A stretch of 55,796 nucleotides of DNA from Selaginella moellendorffii (Eukaryota; Streptophyta; Lycopodiopsida; Selaginellales; Selaginellaceae), in contig NW_003314316.1 in NCBI RefSeq assembly GCF_000143415.4, positions 1,078,377 to 1,134,172 of the forward strand, given 5' to 3'. The notes under the pieces were generated by a model that saw only the letters and a program-made list of their open reading frames with translations, was not told where the DNA came from and did not search any database. Positions 36,112 to 44,838 of the stretch are shown here, in pieces. Within the stretch, counting starts at the first letter, position 1, and each line of letters starts with the position of its first letter. A program made the translations under genes and the position numbers.

Positions 36112-37260
36112 TGTAACACATCTTATTTCTCTTCTATTAAGCCAACTGGAAAAGGGGCAATTGCTTGATGAGAGAGCCCTTAGTGGCTATTTTATCCCCA
36201 TTTATCACACAAGGTTCCAAGGATCCACGGTGATAGTATATCCAAATCTCATCCCATGATCACATACACTACACTCACCCCCCCTTTAGAGATGTTAATG
36301 TCTTCATTAACTATTGACTAATAACCCCTATTGAGCAAAGGGGGAACCAACACCTCCATTTCCGCACTGAATCTATCAATCCTAATCTCATCCCATGATA
36401 GCGAGGGTGTTTGGCAGACACGGTAAGCTATCATTCAGCAATATTGAGGGACTAGTCTCAATACGCGGGGGTTCTTGATACTAGCAAGTGCAAGCCAATG
36501 ACAGGAGTTTCTCAAACTAGGCCGAGTATGCTCAGCAAGAAACACATATGGTTCCTACCTTATGTTTATCCGATTTAAGTACACGGTCATTGACTAGTTT
36601 CTCAACTAGCTCAAGCGGGAACGATAAAGGGAACCAACTGTACCGACCTTCTGCCGTCATGGCAGTAAGGAAAGAGTGTCCGTAAGGACTGGCCGATAAG
36701 TATCTTTCGATACCCGAAATCACATTCTAGACACCCCCCCCCCACCCCCCCACCCCCCCTTTCAAACATGTCAATATCCTCATTAACTATTGACTAATAA
36801 CCCCTACTAAGCCAAAAGGAACTAGCACCTCCATTTCTGCACTAAATCTACCAATCCTTCATTGTATAGATTAGCTATTCCATGTAAGGCAATTAGTCAT
36901 CTACCTATACCGCAGTCCCACGGTGAATACTTTCGTCCATAGATACTCCACACAAGAAGAAGGATGTACGCATGGATGCCCAATATGTACAATTTCAAAT
37001 TTAAGGGTAGGAATATACCTTGCTCAAAAGTATATTATATTTTTAAGTAGCCATTAATCAATGGGAATCGAACCCGTGCCATTTGCTTTGATACTACATG
37101 TAACACACCTTATCTTTCTCCCTTTAAACCAACTGAAAAAGGGGCAATTGCTTGATGAGAGAGCTTTTAGTGGTTATTTTATCCTTATTTATCCCCTAAG
37201 GTTCCAAGGATCCACGGTGACAGTATATCCAAATCTCATCCTATGATCACATGCATTACA
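36112..37260 (-). mobile_element. TRIM E1, miniature LTR element with 162-bp LTRs
   Basis: Direct 162-bp repeats at 36112-36273 and 37099-37260 (TGTAACAC ... TACA) with perfect TSD CCAAT at 36107-36111 and 37261-37265. A degenerate PBS (minus-strand GTATCAAAGC) next to the right LTR sets minus orientation. The 0.8-kb interior is non-coding. It contains two copies of its own left-end sequence (36274-36390 and about 36738-36850). Between them, 36405-36735 resembles the 3' portion of a LARD D LTR (plus-strand reading, from TGATAGCGAGGGTGTTTGGC to the terminal GACA). Confidence 0.85.
36405..36735. repeat. LARD-D-like LTR fragment inside TRIM E1
   Basis: Matches 44494-44838 and 50785-51129 block by block (TGTTTGGCAGACACGGTAAG, ACTAGCAAGTGCAAGCCAA, AGAGTGTCCGTAAGGACT, TTTCGATACCCGAA). 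Flanked by two copies of E1's PPT-side interior. Confidence 0.8.
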
Positions 37261-37265
37261 CCAAT

Positions 37266-38185
37266 GTTCTAGTAGTGGGACATGGTGGTAAACAAAAAAC
37301 TTTTGCCTCATTGAAAAAGGGTTTTTTTTATATTAGTATGAAAGATGATATAGCGGATTATATCCATTTTTGCCCTATATGCTAAAAGTGTAAGTATAGA
37401 ATTAAGAAACAAGCTGGGAAGTTACAATGTATTCTAGCATTGGCATGGCCATTTCAGAGTATGATACTTGACTTTGTCATTTGCTTGTTGAAGTCTAAAA
37501 GGTATAACATTTTAATGGTGGTTGTGGATTAGTTGTCAAAGATTACACAATTTATTTTAACTATAGAAACAATGAATGCGAAGCAAGTGGCAAAACTCTT
37601 TTTCCATGAAGTAGTACGAATTCATGATCTTCCTGAAGAGATGATCTTGAATAGGGATTTGAGATTCACAGGGAAGTTTTAGACTAAATTAAAGTTTAAT
37701 AAAACTTATCATCCTCAAATAGATGGGTAGATAGATTTTTAGTACTATGTCACAATGGACTAATGTGGCTAGGTTGAGCATTTGAACATAGCAAAAATCT
37801 ATTATAATAACACATTTTATAACACTATTAACTATTCTTCATGGGAGATGCTATAAAGAAATGATTGTGGGGTTCCTTAATAAATTTTTATCCTAAAACC
37901 AATGTTTGTGGTGTTGGTCCCAACCATTGAGACTTATGTGGGGTAGCTGCACCAAGGTTAGTCTAGGGCTATTGAGGTGATGGGTAAAGCTCAAGATAGG
38001 TATCAATGTGATAAAAATCAACATCATTGAGATGTATCCTATTGAGTGGGAGATTAGATATGGCTATCTTTCAATGTTAAGGGGTTTTTGTCCCAAAAGC
38101 TATTAGCAAAATATATTAGACCCTATCGGGTATTGAAATCGGTTAGTGATGTATTCTATAAATTGGATCTTTTGGATGAGTTATC
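37266..38185 (+). pseudogene. Ty3/gypsy integrase relic (gypsy-3)
   Basis: Translates with stops as HGGKQKTFASLKK, a degraded zinc finger CPIC-stop-KC, WPFQSMILDFVICLL around the first catalytic Asp, LFFHEVVRIHDLPEEMI, NRDLRFTGKF around the second Asp, and TYHPQIDG. A short deletion removes the segment between GKF and TKLKF. 37980-38180 reads AKAQDRYQCDKNQH and LLAKYIRPYRVL plus YKLDLLDEL, the integrase C-terminal region. Stops are TAA or TAG where CAA, CAG or TGG is expected. The frame is interrupted at 38186 by the Cassandra TRIM and resumes at 39215. Confidence 0.85.
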
Positions 38186-39209
38186 TGTAAGCAACCAAAG
38201 GGAACGACTCGAGAGGCGATCCGTTGGGGTTCAAATATAGAGGGAAAGGGCCCATGAACAAGAGTGCACCCCTTTTTCCAATCAGTCAAAGGTCTTGGGA
38301 TATTTGGGGTTAAGCGTCCTTGGGTTTGAATAGTACTGGGTTGGGTGACCTCCCGGGAAGTCCAAACTCAAGAGCTTACATTTGGTATCGGAGCGGTCTC
38401 GAGTCCGACCTTGTTGGTTGGCTAAGGGAATCACACCACATGTTGATTGACATCTGGCTGGTCCAGTGTGCTCCCACTGGGCTCGACCCGAGGGGTAGGG
38501 TGTCAAGAGAGCGAGGCTCTCGGGAGAGCTGCGGCTCTCAGCTTCCGTTCACGAGGGTGTGAACTTGCAGGGAAGCGTGGTGGATTGTAAGCAACCAAAG
38601 GGAACGACTCGAGAGGCGATCCGTTGGGGTTTAAATATAGAGGGAAAGGGCCCATAAACAAGAGTGCACCCCCTTTTCCAATCGGTTAAGGGTCTTGGGA
38701 TAGTTAGGGTTAAGCGTCCTTGGGTTTGAATAGTACTGGGCTAGGTGACATCCCGGGAAGTCCAAACTCAGGAGCTTACATTTGGTATCAGAGGGGTCTC
38801 AAGTCTGACTCTGTTGGTTGGGGTCTCAAGTCTGACTCTGTTGGTTGGCTAAGGGAATCACACCACATGTTGATTGACATTTGGCTGGTCCAGTTTGCTC
38901 CCGCTGGGCTCGACCCGAAGGGTAGGGTGTCAAGAGAGCGGGGCTCTCGGGAGAGCTGCGGCTCTCAGCTTCCGTTCACGAGGGCGTGAACTTGTAGGGA
39001 AGTGTGGTGGATTGTAAGCAACCAAAGGGAACGACTCGAGAGGCGATCCATTGGGGTTCAAATATAGAGGGAAAGGGCCCATGAACAAGAGTGCACCCCC
39101 CCTTTTCCAATCGGTTAAGGGTCTTGGGATAGTTGGGGTTAAGCGTCCTTGGGTTTGAATAGTACTGGGCTGAGTGACCTCCCGGGAAGTCCAAACTCAG
39201 GAGCTTATA
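38186..39209 (+). mobile_element. Cassandra-type TRIM, tandem LTR-int-LTR-int-LTR, with 5S-rRNA-like LTR segment
   Basis: Three LTRs of about 195 bp (38186-38380, 38586-38780, 39013-39209; TGTAAGC ... GCTTACA, the last ending TATA) separated by two internal domains of 205 and 232 bp. TSD TTATC occurs at 38181-38185 and 39210-39214; removing the element restores the gypsy-3 frame. Each internal domain starts with a PBS (TGGTATCGGAGC or TGGTATCAGAGG). Each LTR contains GGTTAAGCGTCCTTGGG, then GGGTGACCTCCCGGGAAGTCC within 55 bp. This is the A box to C box of 5S rRNA, the diagnostic trait of Cassandra TRIMs. Non-coding throughout. The second interior has a 27-bp tandem duplication near 38795-38850. 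Confidence 0.93.
38309..38363 (+). promoter_or_regulatory. 5S-rRNA-like internal promoter segment in Cassandra LTR 1
   Basis: Contains 5S A-box-like GTTAAGCGTCCTTGGG, then TAGTACTGGG and C-box GGGTGACCTCCCGGGAAG. Repeated at 38709-38763 and 39137-39192, and in reverse at 45897-45952. The 5' half of 5S rRNA is not recognisable here. Confidence 0.88.
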
Positions 39210-39214
39210 TTATC

Positions 39215-39470
39215 CCACGTCCATAATGTGTTTCATGTCAATTTATTGACACCATATCATGTTGTTGTAGAACACTCTATGCACATTTGTCCCCTACTAG
39301 CGGTTGTTGATGGTGAACTGAGTATGAAGTTGAAGCTATTTTGGATAGTCATTGGACCAAACATTTTTAATATCATAAGTACCTAGTCAAGTGGCATGGC
39401 TACCTAATGTATGAATCTACTTAGGAGCCTCTTTGTAATCTTACAAATGCCCATGAGTTGTCATAGAGTA
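39215..39470 (+). pseudogene. gypsy-3 integrase tail and chromodomain
   Basis: HVHNVFHVNLLTPYH is the block that follows DELS in chromovirus integrases; it joins the upstream relic in frame once the TRIM and one TSD are removed. A chromodomain follows at about 39385-39465 (YLVKWHGYL, then EST-stop-EPLCNLTNAHEL), in another frame. The TAG stands where the conserved Trp (TGG) of the chromodomain belongs. Gypsy-3 is therefore a chromovirus. Confidence 0.82.
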
Positions 39471-40486
39471 TGAGAATCATAATAAAAAGTAGTTTTTATA
39501 AATCTTTGTAATAAATCTTGCAAATTAATAAAGTAATACATTTCCATTATACATTTCTCTCATTCGTTAATTTTGGGTCAGTTTTGGAAGATTGACTTTG
39601 GCATTTCGGTGCATAGATTCAATTCATAACCATAGGGATAAGTATTATAAATTAATCACAAGTCCTCACCTCTCTCTTGTTGACCCATTTTTGAAAAGGG
39701 CATGGTCATATAAACAACTTCATTTGCCAATTTATAATAGTTGTTTAAATCTTTCTGACGAGGTTGATTTGTCCTTAGGAGAGTTGGGCCTTTAGTTCTC
39801 TCTCAATATCCTTACAAACATGGTTGTGTCATTCTCTTATAAATTGAGTGGTACTTGGAATAGTAAATATGGCTAATTCTATTAGTCATTTCCTTATCAT
39901 TGATGGCCGGAAGGTGTTTGAGTCTTAACGTTTTTAGCCGTAGAGAAAAGGTCATTCCCCACTCATTTAAGTTGATGTGTTTCCCACAAAGTATATTTTC
40001 TATGAAATTTAAGAATTATTTCCTTAATGATTTGCTATTGATGAAGACATCAATCTTCCCTAAAGAGGGGAGAGTGTTGCAAATGTGACTTTGGGTATCA
40101 AAAGATATTTGTTAGTCAGTCTTTACAAATATTTTCTCCTTACTGCCACAACAGTACAAGATTAATACTATTGATTCCTTTCATTAACCCCTCTTGTTCA
40201 AGTGTTAATAAATTAGACTTAGCATCTATACTTAGCTAGATGAACAGAAAATAGAAAATTATATGTTTCTTGACCTAGCTTTTAGTTTTTTTTTTGTTCT
40301 GTTTTGCACTGGCTTAGCAAAAACCCTTGTATATTGAGTCTAGTCCCTCAATATCACTATATAATAATTTACCATGTCTACCAAACACTCTTGCTATCAT
40401 ACCCTATATATTCATTCCATTCTGATCCTATATGCAATTTATAATAAGTGTCTATATCTGCTCAAGGACTATATTTATGAAATTTA
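39471..40486. other. unassigned AT-rich repeat-like DNA
   Basis: No gene recognised. About 40300-40430 is a degenerate, inverted copy of LARD D LTR sequence: its reverse complement contains AGAGTGTTTGGTAGACATGG and TTGAGGGACTAGACTCAATA. The rest may be a gypsy 3' end, but nothing identifies it. Confidence 0.45.
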
Positions 40487-41046
40487 AGGATCCATAGTGA
40501 CAATATATCCAAATTTCATCCCATGATCAAATATGTTGTACTCACCTCCCTTTCAAAGATATTAATGTCCTCATTGACTATTGACTGATAACCCTTACTT
40601 AGCTAAGGGGAACCAACACTTCCATTTCCGCACTAAATTTACCAATCCTCCTATTGTGTAAACTAGTTATTCCATATGAGGCAACTAATCATCCACCTAC
40701 AGTATCGCAGTCCTACAGTGGATACCTTCGTTCGTATATACTCCACACAAGAGGAAGGACATATGCATGGATGCCAATACATATGATTTCAAATTTAGGG
40801 GTAAGAATATACTTTGCTCAAAGGTATATTTTTAAGTAGCCACTAATCAATGAGAATTAAATCTGTGCCATTTGCTCTAATACCACATGTAGCACACTTT
40901 ATCTCTCTCCCTTTAAATCAACTGGAAAAGGGGCAATTGCTTGATGAGAGAGCCTTTAGTGGCTATTTTATCCCTATTTATCCCCTAAGGTTCCAAGGAT
41001 CCATAGTGACAGTATATCCAAATCTCATCCCATGATCAAATGCAAT
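40487..41046 (-). mobile_element. TRIM E2, 5'-truncated copy of the E1 family
   Basis: A partial left LTR (about 40487-40540), an interior related to E1 without the LARD D insert, and a right LTR at 40888-41046 (TGTAGCACAC ... ATGCAATA). Minus-strand PBS TGGTATTAGAGC adjoins the right LTR. No TSD could be found. Confidence 0.75.
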
Positions 41047-41272
41047 AAAGCTCTATTTTGTTAAATTCGGATTTATTCAGTAAAATGGGACTAGGTACAA
41101 ATTTTCAAGTATTTGAAAATGACGTGAAATTATATGTTTTTTGTCCAGGAAATAGATATATCTGGGGCATGGTGACTAGCGCGGTGACTTTGTGTCCAGA
41201 CTGAGTCCATCTGGTTGTATAATAAATCTCATTGTCAAGGTGAACAAGCCGAATCTGAAGCTAAAGAAGAGC

Positions 41273-42606
41273 GATGGCATACGCGCACACACTATTTGTT
41301 TGTTCATTGAGCGTGTGGTGAGCTTTCCAAGATGAACGTCATTCCTATTAGCCAGACATATAACTTAATGGTGAGAACATTTAGATATTATTCAATGGTA
41401 TCTTTTTCTAATGAATCTAATTGTGAAGGTGTAGCAAGAGGCATTGCTAGTCTGGAGAAGTCATTTAACTCATTTGACCCTTAGTGTATTTTCATGAAAC
41501 TAAATAACATTCATATTATTAAGGAATTTCTCTAGTACCTTTTTTTTACGACATAGAGGCTTGCATTTCTTTCAAAGGTGATTTAGTAAAAGGCCTGAGG
41601 GCACATGCCATTCTATTTCTTAGACCGGTATTAAGATATACTAGTGCAAAGGGAAAAAGGTATTTGGTGATCAAGTAAATGGCATGAGGGCACACGCCAT
41701 TATAAGCCTAAGCGCTAGTGGACACCTCCTTTTTGGTACTCTCAGCGGTACTATCATCCTTCTCCGGGTCAGTTGTTTTGCTTTGGATTGTTGTCTCTAA
41801 CGTTACTGGGGCGTTCTCGATAGTTGTTAATGTTGCCGTTTGTTCAGAAAAATGATCACCTGGAGTATAGTACGGGGAGTTTGGAAGATTTATATATTCT
41901 ACATCTTCACCTATCTCCTTCTCCGTCTCCTTTTCTGCCTCACTTACAGATTTTGTGCTTGCCATGAGAACGCTCTTCACCCTAAAATATGGAGTTTGTT
42001 GTGTTATAAAAGGAAACCAACACACACGCTGCAAGGGAATGATGGTACATAAAGCACGTAAGCCCACAATATGGGTTTATGTGCCATTAATATGGGCCAC
42101 ACGCCATATTATTAGATTTATGCACGTGTGATTGGTAAATGCATATGTCACATCATCTTTGTTTTACCTCACACACTATATCAGGCCTAATGAACCATAT
42201 CACATGTGCGCACATGCTATATATATGGAGAAGTATTATGCAAGGATAGAAAAATTCAATGCATGATTGTGGAGAGCAATGGCATGAAGCCACATGCTAA
42301 ATAGCATTTTAGAGAAAGAATTAAAATAAAAACATGCAAACAGTACTGAGTGGACCAAGACTTAGAAGTGCACAATTGAATGAGGTATTTCTAATAAATA
42401 TTTCACTCACCTCATATAGGAATGGCTACCACTCTCAAATGGCGTATCGCCTCATGCCATCACCTCGCAATTTGTTATAACAATCCGATGAATTCATATT
42501 CGGCTTGTTCACCTTGAACTTTAAGTAAGATTTGCTAGAACAACTAAGAATTTATACTTGTTATTTGTATCATCTCACCTAGGAATGGCATAAGGCCACA
42601 TGCCAT
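41273..42606. repeat. left cluster of the 22-bp palindromic repeat
   Basis: Seven copies around ATGGCATGAGG followed by its complement CCTCATGCCAT, with variants: 41273-41294, 41591-41612, 41678-41702, 42091-42109, 42278-42299, 42437-42460 and 42584-42606. A second repeat, TTCGGCTTGTTCACCTTGA, occurs near 42500 and 42620, and inverted near 41237. Confidence 0.8.
41708..41965 (-). CDS. hypothetical acidic Ser/Thr/Glu-rich ORF
   Basis: 85-codon frame from ATG at 41965. Starts MASTKSVSEAEKETEKEIGE and is rich in T, S, E and K with no hydrophobic core. It lies in the 3' part of the GHTHEDVD gene region, between copies of the palindromic repeat. It could be a small separate gene or a late exon of that gene; GTAAGTGAG right after its eighth codon also looks like a splice donor. 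I do not recognise a family. Confidence 0.35.
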   Translation of the reverse strand: MASTKSVSEAEKETEKEIGEDVEYINLPNSPYYTPGDHFSEQTATLTTIENAPVTLETTIQSKTTDPEKDDSTAESTKKEVSTSA

Positions 42607-42689
42607 CACGCCTCCTCTGATTCAAATTCGGATTGTTCACCTTGAAATAAAATACCTTAGAAACTTAGTAAAGGAATATTAATGAATCT

Positions 42690-43682
42690 CACCTTGAACC
42701 CGGGTTATGAATGCTCTTGCTGCATCTCTTGCATGGTCTGGCAAGGTGATGGTGGCACTCTGCTTCCGCATCCAACCATGCACAACATTATCCACCGATA
42801 TACTCATGCTGGGATCCCTTGGATTCAGCACCCATCTCTTTTCTAGGCAATCCTTCGTATATCCAGAACTTGGCTTGAACCACTCCACAGTTACATTGAA
42901 GGAGTTAGTTTCTACGTCCTCCTCTGCATCAGTGATGCAGCGCAAACACGACCATTCCTTTGCAGACCTGTACTGGATTGAATGCTGAATCCGGCTTCTT
43001 GTTCCTCGGCCCACAATAGTGATCCTCAACATCGTTATCTGTCACTGCATTTCCAAAGGACATTGTTCCGCTACTATCTGGTGCTCTGGGTTCTGGCCAA
43101 AAGGACTCTTCCAATTCTTCATATACAACCGGCCCATTTTGGATAGCAGATATAATCTCCACCAAACACCAACCCCCTCTTCCAGAAGGCAATATGCTGT
43201 CTAATCCCGGCCACTATACTTTCTTGGTCTTTGAGTCCATCCGGGTGCATCGGCCGTGGGGAACCCTAAGGAATCATAGGTTCCCCAGTTATGGGATCTC
43301 TCTTGAAGAGTTCAATGACGTCCACTAGCAGCCACACTGTGTCCCATTCTCTCATCTTGTACCTCATCACTGGAGCACCGTCACGCATGCTGAAATGAAA
43401 CTGAAGAGGCTTGGAGTGGCCAATCAGTGTTTCGGATCCGTCCCTGATGTAGCCTCTTACAAACCCCTTAAAGTTTGGAACCTCTGTCACAAGTGCAGCT
43501 TCAACAGTGCCTTTGATGCAATTTTGGAATTCATCGTAGAGTTGTGGGAGGGTGAGGACATTGGATCGTCGGAGGGACTCTGCCAGGTGAATGAACATGG
43601 CATCGACGTCTTCATGAGTGTGCCCAACCATGAGAAAGCCAAGTGTAACCGTTTCAAATATGCCTTTGGCAACAAGCATCGC
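42690..43682 (-). pseudogene. GHTHEDVD-domain (DUF7869-like) gene, C-terminal part
   Basis: Continuation of the gene at 51130-52871 after LARD D. The minus strand from 43682 reads LVAKGIFETVTLGFLMVGHT then HEDVDAMFIHLAESLRR, which is the family signature. It then covers VRGYIRDGSETLIGHSKPLQ, LLVDVIELFKRDPITGEPMI, a TAG at 43266, and continues in frame with HPDGLKDQESIVAGIRQHIA. The remaining C-terminal blocks are in other frames: GWCLVEIISAIQNGPVVYEE, then LRCITDAEEDVETNSFNVTV and WFKPSSGYTKDCLEKRW. So at least one stop and two frameshifts are present here. A splice donor AAG/GTGAGATT near 42692 ends the last readable exon. Confidence 0.7.
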
Positions 43683-44838
43683 TGTAGCGCACGTGGTTTT
43701 GACCCTTTATCCTATGGTGATTTACCATAGGATAACACCACGAAGCGGTACCTAAACCCTCTTTGTGCCACGTGACAGATGCCATGTGTCACATGCCATG
43801 TGTCCATGCCACGTGTCCATAGGAACCCGAGGTTCAGAGCCTTGGGCCACTGAACGAAGGAACAGTGCCAAACTCCCAAGCATGGAGCCAAGGAGTGATG
43901 GAACCGAACCACGGAGCAACTCCCGAGCATAAAGCCCAAGGAGCGAAGGGACAAGGGCCCGGAGCGACTTGGAACAGTCCTAGAGTAGCTAGCATCCCAA
44001 TGCTAGGACCAGCACGCAAAACGGAGCCAAACGAAGTCTGGCACTATTTCGGCATACCGGTGGCCTAACGCGAGGATATGGGTACTCCACCAACTAGCAT
44101 GGAATGGAACTTGGGCTTAGACCCAAGCCGGACGCAGAACAAGGACAGGCACGCAAGCGGGAGCTAGACTATGCCTCAGGTTGGTCGGCCATGCCTGACC
44201 TACCCACTATCCCTATTATACATTTGGAACCCCCCACAGCGCCCCCCCCCCCCCTTGAGGAACACACGCTTTGGGCTTTCACCCCAAGCCTACCCTTAGT
44301 ACCAGGAGTTAGTCTCTGGGACAAGCTTGAAACTTACTAAATATGGAATGGCGCTAGAATGCGAATTTGGACACGGGACGAACACCATCATGTTCAGGCC
44401 GATATCTACATTCCGTAGATATGCCAAATGAGCAAATCTGGACACTTTCCATAAATAGCATTTGGGACCGGAATGAGACTAACACAAAGGGCATGATAGC
44501 GAGGGTGTTTGGCAGACACGGTAAGCTATCACCTAGCGAATATTGAGGGACCAATCTCAATATCGCGGGGGTTCCCAACACTAGCAAGTGCAAGCCAACA
44601 TCATGAGTTTCTCATCACCGTGTCAAGTCTGCTTGACTAAATGACAACTTAGGATTTCCTTCCTTAGTGCCCTTCCGGTCTAAGTGCACATGTGATGACC
44701 AGTTTCTCAACTAGCTTAGGTGGAGACTAATAACGGGCCCAGCAATACCGACCTCCTGCCATCGTGGCAGTAAGGTAAGAGTGTCCGTAAGGACTAGTCG
44801 ACAGGTAACTTTCGATACCCGAAGTCACATGCGCGACA
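43683..44838 (-). repeat. LARD D 3' LTR (left)
   Basis: 1156 bp. Carries several CACGTG/CACGTGTCC G-box cores at 43690-43830, a C14 run near 44243 and the shared block CGCTTTGGGCTTTCACCCC at 44267-44285. Confidence 0.9.
43707..43735. other. perfect 12-bp stem hairpin near the LARD D LTR end
   Basis: TTATCCTATGGT, loop GATTT, then the exact complement ACCATAGGATAA. Identical at 50022-50050 in the other LTR. On the element strand it lies near the 3' end of the LTR (U5). Confidence 0.9.

Noticed and set aside
35505-39470. One continuous gypsy element covering the RT and integrase relics
   Set aside because: RT reads on the minus strand and integrase on the plus strand, so at least an inversion or two elements are needed; kept separate.
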